Of a DNA stretch of 42,681 nucleotides, positions 31,804-40,550 are shown in pieces; the stretch's first letter is position 1, and the number at the start of each line of letters is the position of its first letter. Where the stretch lies: contig JAFUMV010000131.1 in the NCBI GenBank assembly GCA_017482485.1, forward strand, positions 1 to 42,681, in the 5' to 3' direction. The notes below the pieces were generated by a model, which saw only the letters and a list, made by a program, of their open reading frames with translations, did not search any database and was not told the DNA's origin. Source of the DNA: Lachnospiraceae bacterium. Lineage in GTDB: Bacteria > Bacillota > Clostridia > Lachnospirales > Lachnospiraceae. A program made the translations under genes and the position numbers.

Positions 31804-33177
31804 ATGAAAAAAGTTGTAGCAACGCTGGTAATTGCAGGCATGATGCTGGGCACTGTTGCATGTGGTTCAACAGAAACAGCCAGTAAGGATGCAGCTGCTG
31901 ACACAAGTGTACAGACAGAGGAAACAGCAGAGGTAAAAGATTCTGCAGAAGCACAGGATACAACAGAAGAGACTGCTGAACTTTCCGCAACTCTGGAATA
32001 CTGGTCCAGCTGGGGCGAAACAGAGAGCCAGGCACAGGTACTGCAGGCAGCAGCAGAAGAGTTTATGGAATTAAACCCCGGAGTTACCATCAACTTCACA
32101 TTTAACGGACGTGACAACAAGACTCTGCTTGTTTCTGCAATGGATGCGGGAACCGAAATCAACATGATGGATGCAAACTGGGATAACTGTATTTCCACAT
32201 GGAGCGATTATCTTGCAGATCTGACAGAGTATTATGATAAGACTTATCCTACAACCAACGGTGAAAAATACGTTGACTGTGTAATGAGCGCTTATTCCGG
32301 CATGATCAAGGACGCATGCGACGGCAAGTACATGGGCGTTGCTTACATCCCTCAGGCGTTCGTCATTTTCTGTAACAAGGACATCTTTGAGGCATGCGGT
32401 ATTACCGAATATCCTACCACATGGGATGAACTGATGGATGTCTGCCAGACTGTTAAGGATGCAGGCTACATTCCTTTCACAGATGAAAATGCACGTGAAT
32501 GGGCAATGTTCTCTTACTATTTACAGCGTAAGATCGGCGCAGAAGCAGTAGAAGAAATCTGCTATGACAGTTCCCTCTGGCAGGAAGGCAGCAAATACTA
32601 TGATGCGATTTATGAGGCAGCTTCTGCAGTAGCTTACATGGCAGAGCAGGGTTACTATGATCCCAATGTAGCTTCCAATGTAAATCCTACCGCTCAGCAG
32701 AACATGGTATTAAACGGCGAAATCGCAATGTACATCAACGGAACATGGCTGCCTAACGAAACCGCAGCTTCCAACAGCGAATTCAACTGGGGCGCATTCT
32801 CCTTCCCTACCGTAGAAGACGGTGTTGACGGAACAGAAGCGACTGCATTCGGTACATACGCAATCTGCTGCAACAAGAACAATACCCAGGAACAGATGGA
32901 TGCAGCATTTGCATTTGCAGCATTCTTAACAACCGGCACTTATGATGAAATGTTCAGAGATCAGACTCAGTCCATCCCCATGGGTGTGAATGCAGAATGG
33001 CCTGCAGCTTTGGCGGATGTTAAGACAATCATGAGCCAGACCTCAAAACGTTATCTGTCTCAGCTGAACACGAAAGTAAATTCCGACAGCTCTCAGATCA
33101 TCGGTGATGCCTGCATCAAACTGGAAGCAGGACTGCTTACCGTAGAGGAGTTCATCAAAGAAGCAAGCAACTTCTAA
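31804..33177 (+). CDS. Sugar ABC transporter substrate-binding lipoprotein (family 1)
   Basis: 457 residues. Signal peptide with lipobox VACG (Cys about 20), then a Thr/Glu/Ala-rich linker to about residue 58. MalE-like fold opening with ATLEYWSSWGETESQAQVL, and containing AFVIFCNKDIFEACGITEYP and YINGTWLPNE. The AAAGGAGG site at 31790-31797 sets the start. The mature protein carries an unusual number of Cys (for example CC in AICCNKN) for an exported protein. Its operon also encodes two permeases and a metallophosphoesterase, and GDPD-like genes lie nearby, which hints at a phosphate-ester or glycerol-linked substrate; this is inference. Confidence 0.9.
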   Translation: MKKVVATLVIAGMMLGTVACGSTETASKDAAADTSVQTEETAEVKDSAEAQDTTEETAELSATLEYWSSWGETESQAQVLQAAAEEFMELNPGVTINFTFNGRDNKTLLVSAMDAGTEINMMDANWDNCISTWSDYLADLTEYYDKTYPTTNGEKYVDCVMSAYSGMIKDACDGKYMGVAYIPQAFVIFCNKDIFEACGITEYPTTWDELMDVCQTVKDAGYIPFTDENAREWAMFSYYLQRKIGAEAVEEICYDSSLWQEGSKYYDAIYEAASAVAYMAEQGYYDPNVASNVNPTAQQNMVLNGEIAMYINGTWLPNETAASNSEFNWGAFSFPTVEDGVDGTEATAFGTYAICCNKNNTQEQMDAAFAFAAFLTTGTYDEMFRDQTQSIPMGVNAEWPAALADVKTIMSQTSKRYLSQLNTKVNSDSSQIIGDACIKLEAGLLTVEEFIKEASNF

Positions 33178-33205
33178 AAATGAAATGAAATAGAAAACCG
33201 AGATT

Positions 33206-33250
33206 GGGCTGCCTGCGCGTCCGCGATGAAAATCGTAAGCGCGGCAGCCC
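33206..33250 (+). other. Strong hairpin between binding-protein and permease genes
   Basis: GGGCTGCC...GCGC on the left (33206-33218) pairs with GCGCGGCAGCCC (33239-33250), with one bulged base and an inner GCGAT/ATCGT stem. There is no T tract. The placement matches the hairpin at 16300 and suggests unequal expression of receptor and permeases. Confidence 0.65.
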
Positions 33251-33282
33251 TGTCTGTCATGAATGGAAAAAGGGAGGTAACC

Positions 33283-34179
33283 ATGAAGCAATCAAAAGGG
33301 ACGATTGCAGTTTTTTTAGCACCCGCCATCATTTTATTTGCCATTGTGTTCATTTATCCGGTAGTGCGTACCGTGGGCATGAGCTTCAATGAAGTGGGCA
33401 ACATCACGGCCGATTCATCCACCTGGAGCTGGACCGGAATCAGCAATTATGTTGATCTGATGAATACCAGACTGTTTCGCATCAGTATGGTCAACTTTTT
33501 GAAAATCTGGATTTTCACCGGCATTGCAACGCTGGTTCTGGCGCTGCTTTTAGCCACAATTCTGACCTCCGGAATCATCGGTCAGAAATTTTTCCGTGCT
33601 GTTATTTATATGCCTAATGTAATTTCCGGCGTAGCGGTGGGTTACATGTGGCTGCTTTATGTTTTCAATGCAGATTACGGTCTTTTACATAGCCTGTTTT
33701 TAAAACTGGGATGGGAAACAGCGGCGAATTTCCAGTGGCTGAGCGTGGGCGGCAATGTATTTCTGGCCATGTGTATCGCCTATGTGTTCAGCAGCGTGGG
33801 CTATTACATGCTGATGTATATTTCCGGTATCGAAAAGATTTCAAAAGACTACTATGAATCAGCAACACTGGACGGCGCAAATGGCTTCCAGAAATTTATG
33901 AACATCACACTTCCTCTGTTAAAAGGCGTAATCGGAACTTCCATCACCTTATGGACCAGCCGTGTTATGGGATTTTTTGCACTGTCCCAGATCTTCAACT
34001 CAACAGAGACTACCGTTCCCATGAAATATGTCTATCAGCTGCTGTTCGGTTCATCCGATGAAGTGACGGAACTGAAGGTCGGCAAGGCTGCCGCGGCGGC
34101 TGTTGTGATGACAGTTACTGTAACCATCATCTCCATGGTGATTAAGCGCGTCATCAAAGACGAAAATTATGAAATTTAA
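33283..34179 (+). CDS. Sugar ABC transporter permease, MalF/UgpA type
   Basis: About 298 residues with six helices. Opening IAVFLAPAIILFAIVFIYPV is the usual first helix; the coupling loop reads YYESATLDGANGFQKFMNI, followed by TLPLLK. I chose ATG 33283 with AGGGAGG at 33271-33277. An upstream in-frame ATG at 33226 lies inside the hairpin and would give a non-typical N-terminus. The partner permease starts 11 bases after the stop. Confidence 0.92.
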   Translation: MKQSKGTIAVFLAPAIILFAIVFIYPVVRTVGMSFNEVGNITADSSTWSWTGISNYVDLMNTRLFRISMVNFLKIWIFTGIATLVLALLLATILTSGIIGQKFFRAVIYMPNVISGVAVGYMWLLYVFNADYGLLHSLFLKLGWETAANFQWLSVGGNVFLAMCIAYVFSSVGYYMLMYISGIEKISKDYYESATLDGANGFQKFMNITLPLLKGVIGTSITLWTSRVMGFFALSQIFNSTETTVPMKYVYQLLFGSSDEVTELKVGKAAAAAVVMTVTVTIISMVIKRVIKDENYEI

Positions 34180-34190
34180 GGAGGTGGAGT

Positions 34191-35048
34191 ATGAAAAAGA
34201 CATATCCGTCAAGCGACAGACTGAAAAAGAATGTGAAAAAAGTTCCGGGATATCTGCTGGTTATTCTGTGGACCGTGTTTATCGCTGTTTTATTTGGATG
34301 GCTGATTTTGGCATCCCTGTCCAGCACCAAGGATATTTTCTCCGGTACTCTGCTGGCCAGCGGCGTCAAATGGGAGAACTATTACAGAGCACTGATTCAG
34401 AACAAGATGCTGCGCAACCTGGGAAACTCCTGCCTGTATACCTTTTCCTCCATCATTCTGATTGACGTGGTTTCCTGTCCGGCAGCTTACTGTCTGGCGC
34501 GAATGAAATTCAAGTTAAATCCTGTGATCGAAAGACTGTTTGTGGTGGGCATCAGCATTCCGGGCATCATGATCATCATGCCCATGTTTTACATGTTCAG
34601 CAAACTGGACCTGACCAACAGCAGACTGTCCATCATCTTTTTGTATACAGTCATGTCTGTGCCCTATACCACTTACTATCTGCTGACCTTCTTCCGTGGT
34701 GTTTCCACAAGTTATGAAGAGGCGGCTTATATCGATGGTGCAGGCCCTTATTATACGTTCTTAAAAATCATGCTGCCTCTGGTAAAACCCGCGGTAGTGA
34801 CTGTGACGATTTTCAACTTCATCAGCAAATGGAACGAGTACTTCCTGGCTCTGATTTTTGCGAGCAAATCCGAACTGCGTACGCTGGGCGTTGGACTGCA
34901 TCAGATGGTACAGTCTCTGCTGGTTTCAGGTGACTGGGCCGGAATGTTCACTGCGGTTGTAGTTGCCTTTATTCCGACGGTGGTCATTTATGCAATCCTT
35001 GCAAGACAGATTATTTCGGGTGTGACAGAAGGCGGCGTAAAGGGCTGA
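34191..35048 (+). CDS. Sugar ABC transporter permease, MalG/UgpE type
   Basis: 285 residues with six helices. Marks: LFGWLILASLSSTKDIFSG near residues 34-52, coupling loop SYEEAAYIDGAGPYYTFLKI (MalG type), and C-terminal SGVTEGGVKG. AAGGAGG precedes the ATG. It overlaps the possible upstream start of the metallophosphoesterase gene (TGATG), so the phosphatase is coupled to the transporter. Confidence 0.92.
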   Translation: MKKTYPSSDRLKKNVKKVPGYLLVILWTVFIAVLFGWLILASLSSTKDIFSGTLLASGVKWENYYRALIQNKMLRNLGNSCLYTFSSIILIDVVSCPAAYCLARMKFKLNPVIERLFVVGISIPGIMIIMPMFYMFSKLDLTNSRLSIIFLYTVMSVPYTTYYLLTFFRGVSTSYEEAAYIDGAGPYYTFLKIMLPLVKPAVVTVTIFNFISKWNEYFLALIFASKSELRTLGVGLHQMVQSLLVSGDWAGMFTAVVVAFIPTVVIYAILARQIISGVTEGGVKG

Positions 35049-35080
35049 TGCAAAGACCCGGGACAGGAGAATGGAAGAGA

Positions 35081-36067
35081 ATGGATAAAAAGAGTGTGAA
35101 ATTTGGACTTATGTCCGATCTGCATCTGGACATCATGCATGACGGAGCAGACAGATTACATGACTTTTTGAGAGCCTGTGATGAACAGCAGGTTGATTTT
35201 ATCATAAATAACGGTGATTTCTGTTATCCCAAAGATACCTCAAAATGCCTGTGTTCCGAAAAAAATCTGCCGGTGAATCTTGCCAATGCCATGAAAATAT
35301 CGACGCCGGTTCCGAAACTGGAACTGCTTGCGGAGTTTAATTCGTATCATAAGCCTCATTATCATGTGCTGGGCAATCATGAAATGGATTTCTGCTCCAA
35401 AGAAGAAACGATTCAGCTGTACGGGATGCCGGGCGCATATTATGATTTTCATTGTAACGGATGGCATTTTCTGGTGCTGGATTCCAATTTTTTTAAAAAT
35501 GAAAAAGGACAACTGACCGATTACTATTACGGAAATTATTTTGATTACAGGTCAGAACAGCCGTATTTGCCGGAAAGTCAGCTTCAGTGGATGAAAGAAA
35601 CCATTATGTCATCCGAAGAACCTGTGGTGATGTTTTCCCACCAGCCGCTTTTGCCGGTGAGCAGAGGTCTGAAAAATTATGACAGACTCCAGGAAGTGCT
35701 GGATGAAGTGAGAAAAGAGGATCCGGATAAAATAAAAATGTGTGTTTATGGTCATATCCATCAGGATGCGCTGTCCATAGACAGGGGCATCATTCATTAT
35801 TCCATCAACAGCATTTCAAATCACTGGATCGGACCCAAATATGCCTGTCGGAGATTTTCTGAAGAGACAGAAGAAAAATTTCCTAACCTTCAATATGTAT
35901 TTCCGTATGAAAAGCCCATCTATGGAATGGTGACACTGAACGAAGAAGGCTTACATATTGAAGGTGTGGAAGGAACATTTTTCAAACCGCTGCCGGCCCA
36001 AATCGGTTTTGACGAATATGAAGTGAGCGCCGGTGTGCGCACAAGAAGCGTAAGCTGGCCACGTTAG
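35081..36067 (+). CDS. Calcineurin-like metallophosphoesterase
   Basis: About 328 residues, cytoplasmic. All metallophosphatase motifs are present in order: SDLHLD (metal Asp and His), INNGDFCYP (GD), VLGNHEMDF (GNHE), FSHQPLL (His) and YGHIHQDA (GHxH). These bind two metal ions and hydrolyse phosphate mono- or diesters (family knowledge). I chose ATG 35081 (MDKKSVKFG); the frame is open from ATG 35048, which overlaps the permease stop. Its place as last gene of an ABC importer operon suggests it acts on the imported compound, possibly a phosphodiester. Confidence 0.88.
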   Translation: MDKKSVKFGLMSDLHLDIMHDGADRLHDFLRACDEQQVDFIINNGDFCYPKDTSKCLCSEKNLPVNLANAMKISTPVPKLELLAEFNSYHKPHYHVLGNHEMDFCSKEETIQLYGMPGAYYDFHCNGWHFLVLDSNFFKNEKGQLTDYYYGNYFDYRSEQPYLPESQLQWMKETIMSSEEPVVMFSHQPLLPVSRGLKNYDRLQEVLDEVRKEDPDKIKMCVYGHIHQDALSIDRGIIHYSINSISNHWIGPKYACRRFSEETEEKFPNLQYVFPYEKPIYGMVTLNEEGLHIEGVEGTFFKPLPAQIGFDEYEVSAGVRTRSVSWPR

Positions 36068-36139
36068 GAATAACACAAAAGCATCCGCCCACAAATCAAT
36101 TCAGCGTTTGCAGCCATTTTGCAATAAGGAGACTAGGGT

Positions 36140-38431
36140 TTAACGGTTTAACTGATCGCTGAAAAATTGGTAGGTCTGGCAGGCGTATTTTAAAGCTTCC
36201 TGTTCGGTCATGGTTCCGGTGAGCACGTTTCGGATGGAAAAACCGATGATATTCAAAAGCTGTTGCTCATTGATTCGTATGTGACTGTCCAACGGTTTAC
36301 GAATCGGGGGTTTTGCTGCATAGATTTCCGGAAAAACGGAAAGCCAGGGATATTTATCTATGACCTCGTAATTTTCATAAACGCTCTGGCAGGCTGTCAT
36401 TCCGCCGAAGAAAGCGATGGCGGATGAAATTTCCTCCTTACAAAGGTGCTGAATAAAATCAAGGGCTTCTTGCTTATGAGCAGAATTTTTATTGATGCCG
36501 ATGGAGGTGCCGCCAAACAGCGAATTGCCGCCGGGAACCTGCGCAAAGCCGATTTTGTCCGTGGAGAGAATGCCGGAATCGGCAAACTCGGACATGTAAT
36601 AGCCATAAAGAATGGACATGGCAGCTTCCCCGTGCAAAAAATTCCAGGTCGCATCGTGCCAGGAGGAATCGCCGCCTTTTTTACAGTACTTGCGCGCTTC
36701 CAGAAATTCCGAAAGGGCCTGCATACCGGCGGGAGAGTCCAGCAAAAGCCTGTTTTTATCATCAAACAGCGTGTTTGTATGGCTGAAATAACGCATGAGA
36801 AATTCCGTTGCGGTTTCGCTTGTGCTTTCCAGATTCAGCGTGGTTCCGTAGGGAACCGGTGATGCAGGAGAATAACGTCTGGTGAAAAACTGTGCAATCT
36901 GGTTGTATTCCGCGTAGGTTTTGGGCGGGCGCAGCTCCTGCCTGTATTTTTCGAAATAAAGCCGTCTGGTGATGGTGCTTTCAAAAAGATCTTTCCGGTA
37001 AAAAAGAATCTGGGGAGCAGAGGAAAACGGAATTCCGTACAGTTTCCCATTGACGTAGGAATAGGTCTGCAGCGCTTCCGGAAAGTGCGTATCCGCCATT
37101 CGGGAGGTGATCTCCGGATCCAGGCTCTTTAAATCCACAAGCAGAGATTCGGCAAGAGAAGACATCCAGAGGACATCGAGACACAATAAATCGAAATTGC
37201 CGCCGCTGTTCTGGTTTAAAATATTATACAGGTCATCATAGGAGAAGGTGGATACCGCAATTTCCACATTGGTGCTTTTGGTATAAAGGTTGGCGAGGTT
37301 TCTGATGATCTCGGTGGTATGAATATTGCGGGCAAGCAGGGAGATTTTTTTCCTGGGGCAGTTTTCCGCATAGTGCGCCCAGATTCGTCTGCCTTTGATG
37401 GGCAGAATGGTGGGATCCAGAACCGGCAGATTTTCTGCATGATCAGCTGCCTTTGTATCCTCAGCGGCCTTGGCATTATCCGCAGTTTTCGCATCATCGA
37501 CAGCTTCTGCCGCGGCATCGGAACGCTCCAGCTGGCTGATCAGACGCTCGGCGGCATGCTTTCCCAGAAGATGATAGTTCATCTCGAAATTATAAAGCTG
37601 ACTTTCGGGAATGGTATAAAGAGGCGAAACTGTGTAAACCAGTGTTTTTGTGACATCAAAAAAGTTATAAAGCATGCTCTTGACCTGCTGCGCAAGAACG
37701 ATGTTGGAGGCAAAAACCGCTTCCGGCTGCTCCTTACCGTCAAACAAAGTCATGGCAGTGCTGTAACCGTGGGCCACAGAGGACTGAACATGGTGAATCT
37801 GACAGTTGGAGTTATTTTTTACAATCTCCATAAAAGTGTGGATGAAAAGCTTCTGATCGTAAAACGCTTCATTTTCCGTAAACAGAACGATATTGCTGAA
37901 TTTTTTGCGCAAAACGGTGTTGGCCATCAGCGTCGCGCACTGTACATAATCAAAGCCGATATAGTTGGATTCGGAAAAAGGACGGCGTTCCACATACAGC
38001 AGCTCATTTTCAGAAAAGCCGGCAGCCTTATAGGGATTTTCCTCGGCAGAAGATTCCAGGGAAGAAAATGTGGCGATGCCGCGTACGATCTCGGAACGGA
38101 TCTGCGTCACAAGCTCCCGCTCGCGATGACTGCTGTTTTCTGCGATATACAGGCGCACATTGTAACCGGACTTTTCCGCTTCATGCAAAAAACTGCTGTA
38201 AAAATCGGTGTAGCAGCGGGATTCCAGATTGGGCAGAATCAGAGCAAGATCATCGGACACTCCCTTGCGAAGCAGCTTCGCTTTTTCATTCATGTTATAG
38301 CCAAGTGCGGCGATCGCATCTTCTACCATTTTGATGCGCTTGCTGCTGACATTTCCTTTTTTATTTAATACGTTTGAAACAGTGCCGTGAGAAACTCCGG
38401 CGGCTTTGGCAATGTCGTTGATTGTGATCAT
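36140..38431 (-). CDS. LacI-type regulator fused to a family 1 solute-binding-protein domain
   Basis: 763 residues, far longer than the usual 330-350 of LacI proteins. Residues 1-60 are a LacI helix-turn-helix (ITINDIAKAAGVSHGTVSNV, then LNKKG). Residues about 62-300 form the LacI periplasmic-binding-like sensor (LALILPNLESRCYTDFYSSF). A low-complexity Ala/Asp/Lys linker spans about 303-334. Residues about 350-760 match extracellular solute-binding proteins of the MalE type (YVNGKLYGIPFSSAPQILFY, LHGEAAMSILYGYYMSEF, GGTSIGINKNSAHKQEALDF). No signal peptide exists, so this receptor fold is in the cytoplasm, probably as a second effector sensor. It faces the transporter operon and is divergent from the GDPD-like genes, either of which it may control. 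Confidence 0.88.
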   Translation of the reverse strand: MITINDIAKAAGVSHGTVSNVLNKKGNVSSKRIKMVEDAIAALGYNMNEKAKLLRKGVSDDLALILPNLESRCYTDFYSSFLHEAEKSGYNVRLYIAENSSHRERELVTQIRSEIVRGIATFSSLESSAEENPYKAAGFSENELLYVERRPFSESNYIGFDYVQCATLMANTVLRKKFSNIVLFTENEAFYDQKLFIHTFMEIVKNNSNCQIHHVQSSVAHGYSTAMTLFDGKEQPEAVFASNIVLAQQVKSMLYNFFDVTKTLVYTVSPLYTIPESQLYNFEMNYHLLGKHAAERLISQLERSDAAAEAVDDAKTADNAKAAEDTKAADHAENLPVLDPTILPIKGRRIWAHYAENCPRKKISLLARNIHTTEIIRNLANLYTKSTNVEIAVSTFSYDDLYNILNQNSGGNFDLLCLDVLWMSSLAESLLVDLKSLDPEITSRMADTHFPEALQTYSYVNGKLYGIPFSSAPQILFYRKDLFESTITRRLYFEKYRQELRPPKTYAEYNQIAQFFTRRYSPASPVPYGTTLNLESTSETATEFLMRYFSHTNTLFDDKNRLLLDSPAGMQALSEFLEARKYCKKGGDSSWHDATWNFLHGEAAMSILYGYYMSEFADSGILSTDKIGFAQVPGGNSLFGGTSIGINKNSAHKQEALDFIQHLCKEEISSAIAFFGGMTACQSVYENYEVIDKYPWLSVFPEIYAAKPPIRKPLDSHIRINEQQLLNIIGFSIRNVLTGTMTEQEALKYACQTYQFFSDQLNR

Positions 38432-38525
38432 GTTCTGCGGTCCTTTCAGGCATTAGAAGAAAAGTATTTCAGTGCCGCTGACACACATTTTTGTGTGAAT
38501 TCATCCGGCCTGAACAGATAAAAAC

Positions 38526-38554
38526 ATTATAAAAAAATTTCCATATAAAAGCAA
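38526..38554 (-). promoter_or_regulatory. Promoter of the LacI-receptor fusion gene
   Basis: On the minus strand TTGCTT (38554-38549), 17 bases, TATAAT (38531-38526), about 95 bases before the start codon. A CACACA-TTTT-TGTGTG palindrome (38483-38498) lies just downstream of the expected transcript start and could be an autoregulatory operator. Confidence 0.6.
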
Positions 38555-38703
38555 GCAATTATCCTGGTCAGGGCATATGCCCCACTTAGAAAAGGCATGG
38601 CCGGGCTGTTGTGCAGTTGCTGGTTACTGCGTTCGCAGTAGCGGTATGCAGTCTGAAAGAAGCATACATATGACTTAAATTTAAGAAAGGCATGGTGACC
38701 GAA

Positions 38704-39528
38704 ATGAAATATAACCTCAGAGAATATACGAATGACAAAATCTTAATTGCCGCGCACCGCGGAAGCTGGGGTGCGAATATCGTGCCCAACACCTGCGCAT
38801 CCTTTGAGATTGCCCTTCGCCAGGGGGCAGCGATCCTGGAAATGGATGTGGCAAAAAGTGCAGACGGAGAACTGTTTATTTTTCACACGGGAACAGAACC
38901 CAGATATCTGGGAGCGGGCATCGACATTACAAAATTAACGGGAAAAGAAATTCGGCAGCTTCGCATGATAAACTGTGATGGAAATGCTACCGACTGGCGT
39001 GTAAATACCTTTGAAGAAGTGCTGGAAATGACCAAAAACCGCTGCATTTTGAATCTGGACCGGTGTGGGGATTTCTTTGATGATGTGGCTCCGATTATCA
39101 GAAAGCACGGCATGGAAAATCAGATTCTGATGAAGAGCGCTCCTACCAAAGATGCCATTGCCAGAATTGAAAACAGTCAGGCGGCAAACTGCATGTACAT
39201 TCCGATTTTGAAAGAGACAAAAGCCGGTTGGGATCTGGTGAAAAACAGCCGTCTGAATCTGGTGGGCGCAGAGATCGTGTTCGCAACGGAGCAGTCCGAA
39301 CTTCTGCAGACTGATTTTGTGGGAGAACTGCATAAAATGGGGCTGGAAGCATGGGGCAATTCTTTGGTTTACAGCTATAAGGAGCCTCTGGCAGCAGGAC
39401 ACAACGATGACATTTCTCTGACGGATGACCCTGAAAAGGGCTGGGGATGGCTTGTGGATCACGAATTTGACATCATCCAGACCGACTGGCCGGGGGAGCT
39501 TTCTCAGTATTTAAAAACAAGAAAATGA
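38704..39528 (+). CDS. Glycerophosphodiester phosphodiesterase (GDPD) family protein 1
   Basis: About 274 residues, no signal peptide. GDPD barrel marks: AAHRGSWG (first catalytic His), ILEMDV (metal Glu and Asp), and FHTG (second catalytic His; the usual HD is HT). The later IEIK-type segment reads ILNLDRC, so the third metal ligand is altered. The protein ends in GWGWLVDHEFDIIQTDWPGE. It would hydrolyse a glycerophosphodiester or a related cyclic or diester compound; the altered motifs leave the substrate open. ATG 38704 aligns with its paralog; ATG 38692, one base after AAGAAAGG, adds four residues. It is 64 bases upstream of that paralog. Confidence 0.85.
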   Translation: MKYNLREYTNDKILIAAHRGSWGANIVPNTCASFEIALRQGAAILEMDVAKSADGELFIFHTGTEPRYLGAGIDITKLTGKEIRQLRMINCDGNATDWRVNTFEEVLEMTKNRCILNLDRCGDFFDDVAPIIRKHGMENQILMKSAPTKDAIARIENSQAANCMYIPILKETKAGWDLVKNSRLNLVGAEIVFATEQSELLQTDFVGELHKMGLEAWGNSLVYSYKEPLAAGHNDDISLTDDPEKGWGWLVDHEFDIIQTDWPGELSQYLKTRK

Positions 39529-39592
39529 GAGTAGTTCGATGACTTTGGAAGGGCATCGCCGAACGGATACAAAAAGGATGAGGATTTTTGCG

Positions 39593-40408
39593 ATGGACAA
39601 AAAAGAGAATTTGCTTGCAGAATATCGAAAAAAGGGCGTATTGGCGGAAGCGCACAGAGGAAACTGCACCCGGAATCTGGTGGACAATACGTGCCGTGCC
39701 TTTGACTACACCCTAAAGCGTGGGGCGGACATTCTGGAAATGGATGTTTTTTCCAGCCTGGATGGGGAGTTATTTCTTTTTCATACCGGTATGGAAAAGG
39801 TTTTTCTGCGGGAGGATATGGATCTGCAGAAATTGAGCAGCGCGCAGATCAGAAAGCTGAAGCAATACAATCGAAACGGAGAGCTGACTGATCAGGGCAT
39901 CGATACGTTTGAGGATGCGCTGAAGCTGACAAAAGACAGATGTATTCTGAATCTGGATCGCTGTGATTCGATTTTCGGGCCTGTTGTTGAACTGGTGAAA
40001 AAGTACGGCATGGAGAATCAGATTCTGTTAAAGAGCGTTCCCACGGCTGAAAATCTGCTCCGCATGGAACGGGAAGGAGCCGGTTTTATGTACATTCCCA
40101 TTCAGCGCTACACCATGGAGGGGCTTAAGGAAGCGGAAGAAAGCCATATCAACATGGTAGGCATTGAGCTGACTTTTGACGATCCGGAAATGGTAAGTCC
40201 TGAGCGGATGAAAGCCTGGCATGAAAAAGGCTACATCTTGCTGACAAACAGCTTAAGTCTGGGCGGGAGGACGCTGAATGCGATGCATGACGATGATTTG
40301 TCCGTCAGCCGGAATCCGGATGACGGTTGGGGCTGGCTTGTGCGAAGAGGATTTGACATTATTCAGACGGATTATGCAGACAAAGTGGTAAAATATCTGG
40401 GGCGGTAA
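39593..40408 (+). CDS. Glycerophosphodiester phosphodiesterase (GDPD) family protein 2
   Basis: About 271 residues, a clear tandem paralog of the preceding gene: shared AHRG, NTC near residue 30, ILEMDV, DGELF, FHTG, RCILNLDRC, GMENQIL and GWGWLV. The same departures from the GDPD consensus (HT for HD, LNLD for IEIK) occur, so they are family features and not random decay. I chose ATG 39593 with AAGGATGAGG upstream, which matches the paralog length; ATG 39539 would add 18 residues. The pair lies behind the divergent LacI-type fusion gene and ends about 140 bases before the MgtC gene. Confidence 0.85.
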   Translation: MDKKENLLAEYRKKGVLAEAHRGNCTRNLVDNTCRAFDYTLKRGADILEMDVFSSLDGELFLFHTGMEKVFLREDMDLQKLSSAQIRKLKQYNRNGELTDQGIDTFEDALKLTKDRCILNLDRCDSIFGPVVELVKKYGMENQILLKSVPTAENLLRMEREGAGFMYIPIQRYTMEGLKEAEESHINMVGIELTFDDPEMVSPERMKAWHEKGYILLTNSLSLGGRTLNAMHDDDLSVSRNPDDGWGWLVRRGFDIIQTDYADKVVKYLGR

Positions 40409-40455
40409 GCCTGGAAGGCCGCATCGGTATGAGCGGTTTATATTGTCGATGGATT

Positions 40456-40513
40456 GCGTTGGTGTACGGAGGGCGTTGGTGTACAGGGGGTGTTGCCATC
40501 TGTACACTGACGC
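40456..40513. repeat. R2 element, copy with extra half unit
   Basis: GCGTTGGTGTACAG (40473-40486) and CTGTACACTGACGC (40500-40513) form an inverted repeat with two mismatches. An additional GCGTTGGTGTACGG lies at 40456-40469. The inner TTGCCATC is shared with the full copy at 28137. It lies in the gap before the MgtC gene. Confidence 0.6.
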
Positions 40514-40550
40514 TGCTGAATTTTCTATTATAAGAAACGGGGAGGTACTT

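Noticed and set aside
31604-31807. Plus-strand ORF of 67 codons before the 31804 receptor gene
   Set aside because: It runs through the promoter and ribosome site of the receptor gene and has no ribosome site of its own.
37319-38368. Long plus-strand open frame (349 codons) inside the LacI-receptor fusion
   Set aside because: Antisense shadow of a strongly supported gene; composition is not protein-like and it has no start context.
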